A stretch of 64,000 bases of DNA from Mesorhabditis belari (taxonomy: Eukaryota; Nematoda; Chromadorea; Rhabditida; Rhabditidae), in assembly GCA_958450365.1 (NCBI GenBank), contig CAUEEP010000871.1, positions 1 to 64,000 of the forward strand, written 5' to 3'. This document shows, piece after piece, positions 31,025 through 41,309 of the stretch. The notes under the pieces were generated by a model, which was not told the origin of the DNA, ran no database searches, and saw only the letters and a program-made list of their open reading frames with translations. The position numbers were made by a program, and so were the translations under genes. Positions within the stretch are counted from its first letter, which is position 1. The number at the start of each line of letters is the position of its first letter.

Positions 31025-32025
31025 TTAGCTATATCTAGATTTGAGAATGGTAGCGCATTGCAACGAGAATCGTCTATTGGAAAAGAATTTCGCTCTCTGC
31101 AGAGCCACACGCTCTTCCTTTTAAAGGCTTTCAAAGGCTGCCGTTCGCTTTCAAAATGGCTAGACAAACGATGGAAAATCGAGGGCTTCGTAGCGGATTA
31201 GATGCAATTCTTCTCGATTCTTCAACCATTGTTGCATGTTTTCATTGTAGAGCCGATTTTTGCGACAAAAACTCTTATCAGCTTTCTCTAGCCAACCGCC
31301 AGCAAACGTGCTCATTTCCGCGAAGTCACTTTTGAGAGAAATCTTTTCTGGCTGATTCTTGACCAAGAGTCATTCAGTTTGTATAAAGCACTCGAAATGG
31401 AAACGAAAAACGTGGATATTTTTGCTGATTTTTTCGAGTTCTTCGATCAAATTGACACATTCAAAGCGTTAATGGTGGAGGTGGAAAGAGTTTCGATTAC
31501 AAAAAAAGGACAACATCGTAGATGAAATTCGCTTGCCCGAGCCGATCTGTGTATAAGAGATGGCGCCACAGCTCTTCTCATTTGGATCCTCGACGATCTG
31601 TCGTTCAACACACAACACTCAGCACTCATGAAATAATCTATCATCATAAAGCTCGTCTCGTATTTTTGTGAGCTCATGAGATAAGAACACTTTGTCTCAT
31701 TTCCTAATTGAGGAATTTTCGTATGCAATGTGCAGTAGGCGTTCTGAAATGGAATCTCATTGATGTTGATGAGCTCGTCCACTACATTGTGCAGTTTTAA
31801 AGATTGGAAAAGCATTTCGCTGTTTAATGGAGGCGGTTGGTTGTCTTGACTCTAAATTAGTCAATGCAATACTAACAAGGAAATTAACCATTTCTTACTA
31901 CCAAATCATTGCAGCAACAGTTTTTTTTTTGTTTTCTCAACAAAAAACAGTTCCCAGCATTTTTCTTGCATCCCGGAATGAAGTCAAATGTCGAAATATT
32001 CGAGTGAAATGAGGCAGTAGATAGT
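31025..32025. other. Duplicated non-coding DNA plus an unassigned ORF
   Basis: 31040-31260 is an inverted copy of 37640-37860 (GAGAATCGTCTATTGG, CGCTTTCAAAATGGCTAGAC). A 122-codon minus ORF at 31447-31815 has no recognisable domain; it is Cys-containing and neither clearly secreted nor membrane-bound. 31975-32015 is an inverted copy of about 35730-35790. Confidence 0.5.
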
Positions 32026-32385
32026 GTCAAAACGTTGAAAAACAATTGAGAGACAAGAAACAAAAAAAAAACAATCAAGAAGAGTAGCTTATAATGAGGA
32101 ACGAAAATGTATTGATATCAATCGGCGTCGTTGGTGTGTAATGAATGTTCAAACGGGACGACGCTCTTCTTTTTCACATCACGTGGAATCGCTTTTCGTT
32201 TATCTAAAGTTGATTGTATTGTACATTTGTCAAAGGAGCTCTATACTGCAATTTTTTATCAAATTTAGAAATCTCGCTAACTTAGCAACAGAAAAATTAA
32301 CCATAAGCATTCTCTGATTTCTCTCTCGTGTAATAATCAATAATGATTTCACTAAAAACAAAATTACTTTCAAAGTTTTCAAAGT

Positions 32386-32611
32386 TCAAAGTACCAAAAA
32401 TTCCCGATAAACAAGGTATCCAAGTGATTCATAGATGCGGATCGCGGCCACGTTACTTTTGCGGACAAACAGATCGAGGAAGTAACAGTTTTTCCTGAAA
32501 ATAAATATGAAAGATGTGACAATGTCAAAGTTACCTTAAGCTCGTCTCCTTCAGCCCTTTTATCAAATATGTGGCGATGCCTCGTTTACGAAAGCGACCA
32601 ACAACGGTGAG
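32386..32611 (-). pseudogene. NAA20-like acetyltransferase, C-terminal fragment, copy 2
   Basis: Same two exons as at 26050-26275 (here 32535-32611 and 32386-32494), same phases, same early stop. The coding frame is kept open in both copies, though each lacks the N-terminal half of the family. Either the upstream exons lie elsewhere and were never copied, or both are relics of one earlier truncation. Confidence 0.75.
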
Positions 32612-33049
32612 CTGAAAGAAGAATATTGAATAAGACCTTATTGTTTTCCTTAAGTTTTAAACCAAAAACTCACCTACTAACAAAAAGTTTTATAACTTTT
32701 CTGATAAACATCAGAACACAGTCACATAAACACAGTCGTATTCTGAACCAGAAAAAAATTTTTGCAGATACTCATTGTTATGTATGGATGCTGGATGAAT
32801 GCCGAGCTTTGTAATCCAAATATAAGCCGTGACCTTTTTTTGTAAATGTCAGGCTTTGTCCTTTGTCCCGCGTCCTTTGTTGTCCTGGTGACTGGCAGTG
32901 TGTTCTCGTTGCGGGAAGTCAACGCCGTTCGGCTGGATGAATAGAATGATCATGGGTGTAGAATGCGAATACAATGAGGGTTTGGTTCAAAGTTTGGCCC
33001 CTCCATTTAGAATATTTTCAAAGCTATGTTCTTTATTCAAATGATTCCA

Positions 33050-33057
33050 TATAAAAG
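33050..33057 (+). promoter_or_regulatory. TATA box of the secreted-protein gene, copy 2
   Basis: TATAAAAG with the same spacing to TTTTTTCAGACC and to the ATG at 33108 as in copy 1. The promoter was copied with the gene. Confidence 0.5.
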
Positions 33058-33107
33058 ATTCCCCGTTTGGCCTTTTTTCAGACCAAACGCATTTCTCAAC
33101 CAAACTG

Positions 33108-34878
33108 ATGTACCTCCTATTCGCCGTTCTCGTGTCTCACGGTAAATGATTTTGAGTTTTAAACTTAAGCTAAATACGATAAAAAAAAATAAGTTTCAGC
33201 GTTGCCAGCGATTCTCTCGCTTCCCATCTGTACCGAATGTCCCACTGGTGGTTAGTGTGAACTCTCAGATTGAAGCAGAAGAGGGTCATTTCAGGGATTT
33301 GGTCGCGTTGGAGGGACACTACGGATTGCACAAAGCGCTGTGGATTGAATGGTAAAAAGAATCAGATAAGAACGTGCACATCAAGCGATAATGGATGCCC
33401 GTGCAGGTCAGCCTTTCCTATAAAGTTTAAAGTTGATATTGATCTATTGCATTGATTGATTGATCTGATTGATCAGTTGGCAAATGTTTCGATTACACTG
33501 GCCACTTTCGGTTTGTTTTGTGATTACACAAACCGAAAATAGCCAGTTTAATCGAAATGAAAGTGGTAAAGTCTAAAAGATTCAAATGAATCGAAAAATT
33601 TCCTAAAACAGATCGTTTAGCGGCGTTCGTTCGCGTACTGTTCCCTGTCCGATAGCCATGTGTACTTTTCCGGAGTCCACGTGTGCTGCTAGGTACGAGA
33701 AGTGGTGGGACACAAATCGAAATGAGTATATCTGTGGAAACGTGACCTTGCCCACCGATTATAAGGCGCCAACTTGTGTTATTAAACTCACCACGAAGAA
33801 GACCACAACTAAAGCGACAACGAAACTGACTACCAAAAAGGCGTCAACTAAACCGACCACTAAAGAAGCGACAACCAAAGCCACGACAAAGAAGGCGCCA
33901 ACAAAAGCGACTACTAAAAAAGCAACAACAAAACCTACCACTACTACAAGAAAGACGACAGCGAAATCCACTACCACTACCGCAACTTATGGTATGTTAT
34001 AGACTTGTAACGAAAAAATCTGGCGGTTATTTTTTGCCGTTGGCAATTTAAGGTTTTTCTCAGCATCAACCCTGCCATTTTGACTATCATTCGATGTAGA
34101 ATAAGATTACGCGTTGAATGATACCAAAATCAACTCAAAATATAACATCCATCCAAAGTTATGAGGCAAAAGGTTAAGTCCCGCCTATAAGTATGTTATA
34201 TCAAAATCTCGAAAAAAATATTAGAGTCAGCAGTCTTTTCATGATCGAATCATTCAGGATGCGACTCTTGCACACTTGCTCAACTTCTTGCTATTAGAAG
34301 ACCCCCAAGCCCAGCCACTTTCACACCAGTTTTCAGGTTAGTTACGAGGCATGTGTATCGAAAGAATAGAAATATGATTGCAGTTATGATTCTGTCACTG
34401 GCTGCGCTCAAGTGAGCGGGAATTGCAGTGGATCTGCAGTTGACGTTGTGAGTTGTTGTTTCACTTTCTTTCTCTTTCTTCCTCTTTGTCTTTCCCGCTT
34501 TTTCTTTCGCCTTATTACTATTACCTTTTGTTTTTGATAAAATCTGATTTTTCAGGTACAAATCGGCGGCAGCGCAGTGGCTGGACAAACGGGTTTTCTC
34601 GGCTATGTCTGTGGTTGTGGATGGGTAAGCGGAAATGAAAATATTAGTAAGATTCAAGTGTAACAACAACTATATTCAATAATAAGAAAAGAACTTTAAA
34701 ACCTTCAGGTAAGTACCAAGCCAGAAGCTCCTTTTGTCTGCTCGCCTGCTGGAAAATGGCAATTTGGCGGGGTGAGTTACATTTTAAACGTTAGTCAAAC
34801 GAAAGCTTCGATTTATAGGAAACACTTGGCGATTGGTACTGCTATGTTTATGCAAGTTGTCCGTGTTCAGGAAAGTAG
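33108..34878 (+). CDS. Secreted TSP-1 / Thr-rich / C6-type protein, copy 2
   Basis: Exons: 33108-33141, 33200-33250, 33295-33406, 33612-33991, 34258-34336, 34384-34447, 34556-34624, 34709-34771 and 34819-34878. All phases agree. Signal peptide as in copy 1, TSP-1-like module (WSRWRDTTDCTKRCG), a slightly longer Thr/Lys repeat, then the Cys-rich region (CDSCTLAQ, GCAQVSGNCSGSA, GYVCGCGW, CSPAGKW). The last exon starts like copy 1 (TLGDWYCY) but then runs into unrelated sequence, ending VYASCPCSGK and a stop. Its C-terminus is therefore new. Copy 1 and the inverted scrap at 39456-39575 show the older ending with TPSTTTPVP. Confidence 0.8.
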
Positions 34879-34879
34879 C

Positions 34880-35130
34880 TCTTTCCTGTGAAATCTTGTT
34901 TAATGTCTTGATTTTGAATATCTCAGATTCTCCTTTCCTTCCTCTAAAGATCGTTTTATGTGATCAAGGGGAGGGAGGCCACTTTGTCTTGCTTTTCATT
35001 TGGCTTTGAAACACTTAACCAACGATTGATTCTATTTTATTATATTTTTTCGCTAGACTAGTAATTGTGTTATATTCCGAATAAATATCTAATAATCATT
35101 GCTCCATCGGTATCCTCTCACGCACTGCAC
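34880..35130. other. Sequence replacing the end of copy 2
   Basis: No counterpart in unit 1. It carries TTATTATATTTTTTCGC and ATATTCCGAATAAATATC and no ORF. Terminal repeats are not evident, so the mechanism is unclear. Confidence 0.45.
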
Positions 35131-35987
35131 AGTTTGCAACAAATTGCGTGGACCACTGGCGCCATTCATGATGCGTGCTCCACAGCCACACCGTCCACGA
35201 CAACGCCAGTGCCATAATCACCGCTCTTGGAACGGCTAATCACTTTGTCTTCCCCATTCCCCAACCCCTAATACTAGATTTTCTCTGGTAGTTCAGTCTC
35301 TTTTTTAAAAACAGCCATCCGTTGTTTCATTCTATTCTTATTTTCCTCCATTCTATTCGTATTTTTCTTTACTGTTTGAATAAAAGTTTGACTATTTACT
35401 TGTGTCATTTTGCGTGATTCCTCACAGCTATTAAAAGGCACTTGTGTAAGGTGTAAGGTCACAATCACAGATATTCATATGTGTGAAATCATTTCGTCAG
35501 CTTCGTGATTTTTAGGGTGATGCATTAGGATCACTCGATCATCACATTGATTGTCAAAAAAATTTGGCAACCCAAGAAAGTAGCGGTAGGGTTTTGGGAG
35601 CCTTATGGAAAGGAGTATCGACCCGGGACCGGAGAACAAATTTGGATTTGAGTTTTCGATGGCCATTGTTGAGAGTTCGACGAGTTGATGTGCACAGTCC
35701 AACTGATATTGATAGACTTTCGACACGATCTACTGCCTCGTTTTGCTCGAATACGCTCGAATGTATTTCGACATTTGACCTCATTCCGGTATGCAGGAAA
35801 AAATGGTATCAATCTCAGGCCGTAAATATCGTTTTTGTGGGAAACTGATCTGAGATGAAACAAGCACATTCTTTTTATCATTTACTTGGACTTCATTTTG
35901 TTGCTTGTTTTTTTAGGAGTCTATTCTCACATTCGATGAACTCATATATCGAGCAATGAACGCTACCGTAGCTGTCTCATCAATTTC

Positions 35988-36380
35988 TCAAACACAACCG
36001 AAATCTTCAAAATTCAGAGAAAAATCTTTCGAAATTGAAATATCATCCTTTCCTTTTACTTCGACTGTTCGGTTGGAAACAATGTCGAATGGAACCGGAA
36101 CCTCGCCTAAATATCCAAAATTGTTTGGTGAAACATCATAAAATTCTCGACAGAACGATCGAAAAGATGATTTCTTGCTTTGACAGTCCTTTGGAAGTGG
36201 TTGTCCAACGCTCGTCCTCCGCCGCATCGACAAACCATTCCGCCTCATGAAATTTTGAATCCACGAATTGCTGGGTGAAAACGGACGAATCCCAAGTTTA
36301 GTTGCAATCTTGATGGCTTCTCGTTTCATTGCCGGTCCATTTACAGCTTATTGTTTTCATCGCCTCTCCAGAACCCATGC
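35988..36380 (-). pseudogene. pogo/Tigger-type transposase fragment
   Basis: The minus frame from 36329 reads ATKLGIRPFSPSNSWIQNFM and RRNGLSMRRRTSVGQ, the second CENP-B/pogo helix-turn-helix (F-x-A-S-x-G-W-x-x-x-F). A spacer follows, then NFGYLGEVPVPFDIV..NRTVE, which matches the first DDE block N-M-D-E-x-P-V-x-F. The catalytic Asp position reads Gly (YLGEVP). The fragment ends where it joins the repeat block at about 36030. Later DDE residues are missing. Confidence 0.65.
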
Positions 36381-36772
36381 CTTCAGATCTCACATTCGAT
36401 GAACTCATATATCGAGCAAGTGAGAAGTGATGGCAAGTGATCGTACGTAGTCAAGATTTGATTTTCTGAATAATCTCTCTAAAAATTCGGATTTTATCAA
36501 TACGTTAATTTGTACAATCTTAGCAAACGCTTGCTTCACCGATGGTCGAATGAATCGAGTGAAGCTTGTGCGTCTGCAAAATTTTGGTTTAATTTTTTTT
36601 ATTCCTCTACTAAAGCTGACCTTTCAATGAGATCTCTCAATTGCTCTTGCCGACAGTTTGGTGTCTCGATTTTGGAGAACTTTCCCAAAACGATGTGAAT
36701 CCAGAAATAACCTTGATCAAAAGTGTTTCTCTTCTCGTTTTCGAACAAAACCTACTAAAAGGATTTGTGAAT

Positions 36773-37662
36773 TCAGGGCAAGCAAGTAGTTCGTTCGCTC
36801 GAATAGCTCCCAAAATCTCAGTCTTAGGCCATAAATATTGTTTTTGTGGGAAACTGATCTGAGATCAAACAAGCACATTCTTTTCTATCATTTACTTCGA
36901 CTTAATTTTGTTGCTTGTTTGTTTAGGAGTCTATTCTCACATTCGATGAATTCATATATCGAGCAATGAACGCTACCGTAGCCGTCTCATCAATTTCTCA
37001 AACACAACCGAAATCTTCAAAATTCAGAGAAAAATCTTTCGTGACGAAGGCGCTAAATTTTATGTTCTAATCAGCAATAAAGAATCTCGGGCTTAGGATC
37101 CCAGTGCTCATCGTATAACTTTCCCTTGAGTATAACATGTTGCCATTTATTGCGCAAAGCGTTTCCCTTCTCCCAAAAGCTATGCCACTTGAAGAAAACC
37201 CATTTTTGGCTTCTTTGGCCAAGCGACTCGATCCAGTTGATCAACGTATAGAAGTGCCTTGATAGTCCTCTCTCGCCAGGGAATAACTTCTTCCCTGTCC
37301 CAAACAAAGTACTTACATTTTGTCGTTTGTTGGCAAGCGAAGATGACTTTATTGCTGATTAGAACATAAAATTTAGCGCCTTCGTCGCGAAAGATTTTTC
37401 TCTGAATTTTGAAGATTTCGGTTGTGTTTGAGAAATTGATGAGACGGCTACGGTAGCGTTCATGGCTCGATATATGAGTTCATCGAATGTGAGAATAGAC
37501 TCCTAAACAAACAAGCAGCAAAATTAAGTCGAAGTAAATGATAAATAAGAATGAGCTTGTTTCATCTCAGATCAGTTTCCCACAAAAACGATATTTATGG
37601 CCCGAGATTGATATTTTGGGCGCTATTCGAGCGAAGGAACTACTTGCTTTCCCTGAATTGCA
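36773..37662. mobile_element. Foldback element, ~309-bp arms, 78-codon ORF in the centre
   Basis: The left arm 36773-37082 and right arm 37347-37660 are near-perfect inverted copies. They contain TTCGATGAATTCATATATCG and CAGAGAAAAATCTTTCG. The ~265-bp centre holds a minus ORF (37071-37307, ..LFPGERGLSRHFYTLINW..) with no family I recognise. Parts of the arm recur at 35780-36030 and 53134-53220. Confidence 0.75.
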
Positions 37663-37974
37663 ACAAACATGCAACAATGGTTGAAGAATCGAGAAGAATT
37701 GCATCTAATCCGCTACGAAGCCCTCGATTTCCATCTTTTGTCTAGCCACTTTGAAAGCGAACGGCAGCCTTTGAAAGCCTTTAAAAGGAAGAGCATGTGG
37801 CTCTACAGAAATTTCCAATAGACGATTCTCGTTGCAATGCGCTACCATTCTAAAATTTAGATATTGCTCAATACATTCTATTCAAAGGTTTGTTCTATTT
37901 ACAAAGGAAGAATGATTGGGTTCTGTGACCTTTTCCGATGACCATTGGACGCAGAATTTTACGCTGATTCCAAT

Positions 37975-38460
37975 AAAAAAATACTTCCAAAAGTCACGAT
38001 GGTGAGCTTTGCGGAGAAGCAAAGAGCTCAGGGTGAGTCGTATGGCCTTGTGGGCGTCAGTGAGGTCGTGGGGGAGCCATTTCCCGCCTCGATATGATTT
38101 CCCAAGAACGTGTAAATGATTTTGAATGGTAACATGAGTGCATCCAAACTTTTCTGCTAATTTTCTACACTTTTGCGATGGATCCAAGTCGACCTCGTTC
38201 AGTCACAGTTGATCGTCCAAAGTAACCGGTGGCTTTCCATGTGGTGCATCTTCCAATGACTCGTTACCGGTTTTGAAGCGATCGTACCAAACACAACATT
38301 GTTTGTAAGTAAGAGCAGCTGCTCCAAAAACAGTACAAATGTTCTGATGGCATTCCGTAGCTTTCTTGCTTAAGGTGAATTCAAAGAATATGGCAGCCCT
38401 GATTTTATTTTATGGCAGCCCTGATTTTAAATTTTTGGTCATCCATCTTTGTCGAGCTGA
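37975..38460 (-). pseudogene. Mariner transposase N-terminal fragment
   Basis: Minus frames encode FEFTLSKKATECHQNICTVF, CVWYDRFKTGNESLEDAPHG and MDPSQKCRKLAEKFGCTHVT followed by LGKSYRGGKWLPHDLT. These are the two helix-turn-helix motifs and linker of a mariner transposase. It breaks off before the first catalytic Asp. A TGA interrupts the frame near 38207. A shorter inverted scrap is at 29487-29660. Confidence 0.75.
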
Positions 38461-38804
38461 AACAATCCAAATATTATGAAAACAAAAAAGTTTTTGCAAA
38501 AAAAAAAACATAAGCACATTTTGACATATTATTGAGAAAAGTCCTAGACAGCGAATGTTCTTCGTAACGACCGGGCAAGATTTTTGTAAAAAATGACCTT
38601 TCATATTTACCAAGCTAATATTTACAAAGGAAGAATGATTGGGTTCTGTGGCCTTTTCCGATGGCCATTGGACGCAGAATTTTACGCTGATTCCAATAAT
38701 GTAAAGATTAGCTGCAGAATGATAGGTAATCACCGCCAAACTGGTATAAAAATTTTGAGCCTCTTCTTTTAAGCCGAATTTTCTTTCAGCGCAAACCATT
38801 CATC

Positions 38805-38865
38805 GATGGCCGAGTGGTTGAGTGGTTGTACAGCAAAAGCCAAGAGTTCGAACCCAACCATTCAT
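38805..38865 (+). repeat. tRNA-derived SINE head
   Basis: GATGGCCGAGTGGTTGAGTG (A box) and GAGTTCGAACCCAACC (B box), followed by a (TTTTCA)n tract. The Ser/Leu-type head lacks a normal anticodon arm. Confidence 0.6.
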
Positions 38866-39199
38866 TTTCATTTTCATTTTCAGTTCATTTTCATTGCTTT
38901 TTCCAGGTAGAAATTCAGTTTTTCTATTCTTTTTTCTAAAGAAACTTGGCTTTTACGCGTGCAGCACTAGGAAAGTCTATCAATATCAGTTGGACTGTGC
39001 ACATCAACTCGTCGAACTCTCAACAATGACCATCGAAAACTCAAATCCAAATTTATTCTCCGGTCCCGGGTCGATACTCCTTTCAACAAGGCTCCCATAA
39101 CCCTGCCACTACTTTCTTGTGTTGTCAAAATTTTTCGAAAATGAACATGATGATCGACTGATCCTAATGAATCACCCTAGGAATCACGCAGCTGACGAA

Positions 39200-39860
39200 A
39201 TGATTTCACACATATGAATATCTGTGATTGTGACCTTACACCTTACACAAGTGCTTTTTAATAGCTGTGAGGAATCAAAATCAAAATGACACAAGTAGAA
39301 AGTCAAACTTTTATTATAACAGTAAAGAAAAATACGAATAGAATGGAACAATGGATGGCTGTTTTTAAGAAAGAGACTGAACTACTAGAGAAAATCTAGT
39401 ATTAAGGGTTGGGGAATGGGGAAGACAAAGTGATTAGCCGTTCAAAGAGCGGTGATTATGGCACTGGCGTTGTAGTGGACGGTGTGGCTGTGGGGCACAC
39501 ATCATAAATGGTGCCAGCGAGATCCGCAATATTTTGCAAACAATCTGAATAGTCTTCGCAGTTCGCAAGTGTTTGCTATAAATCGAAGTTTCGTTTGACT
39601 AACGTTTAAAATATAACTTACCCCGGTATTACTTCGAAAGTAACTTTGTTTTTAGTGAAATCATTGATTATTACACGAGAGAGAAGCCAAAGAATGCTTA
39701 TGGTTTTTTTGTTGCTAGGTTAGCGACATTTCTAAATTAGATAAATAAATTTCAGTCTAGAGCTTCTTTGGCAAATGTACAATACAATGAACTTTAGATA
39801 AGAAAAAAGTGCTTCCACGTGATGTGAAAAAGAAGAGCGTCGTCCCGTTTGAACATTCAG
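39200..39860. repeat. Inverted, rearranged piece of the 25.6-29.0 kb unit
   Basis: 39200-39620 is the 3' part of the unit in reverse. At about 39635 it switches to the reverse of 25790-26040 (ATTATTACACGAGAGAGAAG). It skips the whole of the secreted-protein gene except its last exon. Confidence 0.8.
39456..39575 (-). pseudogene. Last exon of the TSP-1/C6-type gene, third copy
   Basis: Forty codons in one open frame after TATAG: NCEDYSDCLQNIADL, a CP motif and TPSTTTPVP then a stop. Its even cysteine spacing makes it look more ancestral than the last exons of copies 1 and 2. Upstream exons are absent, so it cannot be expressed alone. Confidence 0.7.
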
Positions 39861-39889
39861 TACAAATAAATTGTAAAAATATAAAATAA

Positions 39890-40690
39890 TATAAATTGTA
39901 AAAAAATAGGACCCAGAACCTTGGGGTACACCGCTAGATCAATTAAAGGAAGGGGAGAGAGAATCGTTGAGAAGAACTTTGAATGTTCGCTGAGTAAGGA
40001 AACTTTCAATAACTGAAATCATCGAGGGGCAGATTTTATACGCATGTGGTTTGTGAATTAAGAATTTAATAGGGACAGAGTCGAAAGCTTTAGCAAAATC
40101 TAAAAACACAGCTTCAAGCTGATAGTGCTTGCGTTGTTTTTGATCCACGACCTTAAAGAACTCTTGGTAAGTGGTGGTAAGTGGTGGACTTATTTTTAAG
40201 GAAACCAAATTGATAGTCGGAGATAAGTTCATACTTATCAAGATGAGCTGTAATTTTATCTTTGATAATAATTTCAAAAAGTTTGGATACAGCGGAGGTT
40301 AAAGAGATGGGACGATAGTTACTGAAAAGGTTTTTAGGAGATTTTTTGAGAAGGGGAATAACAAAAGATTGTTTCCAAAAAGAGGAGACATCTGAAATGA
40401 GAAGAATTTTGTTGAAAAGTTTTAAAAGAGGGTAGGTAAGCACACTAGAAAGTCTCTTAATAGCAAAAGCTGAGAGGTTATCTGGACTAGACGACTTTTT
40501 AGGCCGTAATTTAGAAAAAGCTTTCTCAATGTCCGCTACACATATTAAGAAATCTGGCTGCATGTCAATTTGCTTTGCCGGAAAGGCCGGAGACTGTTCG
40601 TTTTTATCTGTAACCGTATATACACTATGAAAGAATTTGGCAAACTCAGTGACGATTGTACTGGAATTGGAAATAATTTTAGTACTGCAT
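39890..40690 (-). pseudogene. LINE (non-LTR) reverse-transcriptase fragment
   Basis: Minus frames carry the ordered RT blocks: ADIEKAFSKLRPKKSSSPDN, SFVIPLLKKS, NYRPISLTSAVSKLFE, DYQFGFLKNKST, AVFLDFAKAFDSVP and SGVPQGS. One frame change falls near 40190. The element stops right after the SGVPQGS block, before the YADD box, so it is truncated at its 3' side. It is of the general jockey/CR1-like type; the clade is not certain. It abuts the FMO exon copy. Confidence 0.85.
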
Positions 40691-41130
40691 TTTTGTAATA
40701 GGATGCATTTTTGTAAAAAAATGAATCAATTAACTAATTAATTAACTACTTAATTAACTAATTAACTAACTAATTAATTAACTAATTAATCAACTTTGAG
40801 AAACTTTTATTTTCCATTACATTGAAACATTTATTTTTCAAGCACAATTTTAAAAAGAAAGACTAAATATAAGGATCTAAGAAGGCTAAGAATACGATTT
40901 TAAAACGAACTTTTTTAGTTTTTTAGTATAAAACTAACTTTAAAACTAACTTTCAAACTAAGAGTTTTTAAAACTATTCCTCATTTCCAGGTTACGGCGA
41001 AAAAACGGAGATCGTTGTCGGAATGGGAAACTCGGGAGTGGATGTGGCGTGTGAGCTGGGACGAGTCTCGAAACAGGTTTACTTTGAGAAATATTGAACT
41101 TCTGAATTCCCTGCTAATGTATCTATAGTG
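40683..41130 (+). pseudogene. Detached copy of one FMO exon and flanking introns
   Basis: Exon 40991-41076 matches exon 61098-61183 of the FMO gene over all 86 nt with about three changes, one turning Val to Glu (EKTEIVVGMGNSG). The NADP-binding GMGNSG is kept. The AT-rich TTAATTAACTAATTAA intron and 50 bp of the next intron were copied too. No neighbouring exons exist. Confidence 0.9.
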
Positions 41131-41309
41131 CACTTCACTGAATTGAAGATGTAGATTGAAAAGCTTAAAAGTTCCATAAAACCTACCTTTCTGGGGAAGG
41201 TATCAATCTTGAAGATCCATTATAATGTTCATCATTCGACCAGAAACGAAGTAAAATCTCAAATAACGATCATCCAAAAAGCTATTTAAAACAAACCAGA
41301 GGATCTAAT

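Larger units (their letters stand above)
32030..35580. repeat. Segmental duplication unit 2 (direct copy of 25605-28985)
   Basis: Same gene order and orientation as unit 1, with small indels. A block at about 34850-35130 in the secreted-protein gene replaces sequence present in unit 1. Unit 1 and unit 2 are separated by the mariner and shuffled fragments at 29.0-32.0 kb. Confidence 0.9.

Noticed and set aside
31548..31560. TGTGTATAAGAGA, 13 bases shared with the Tn5 mosaic end used in library adapters
   Set aside because: The match stops at 13 of 19 bases and continues into ordinary sequence inside an open frame; probably chance and not adapter contamination.
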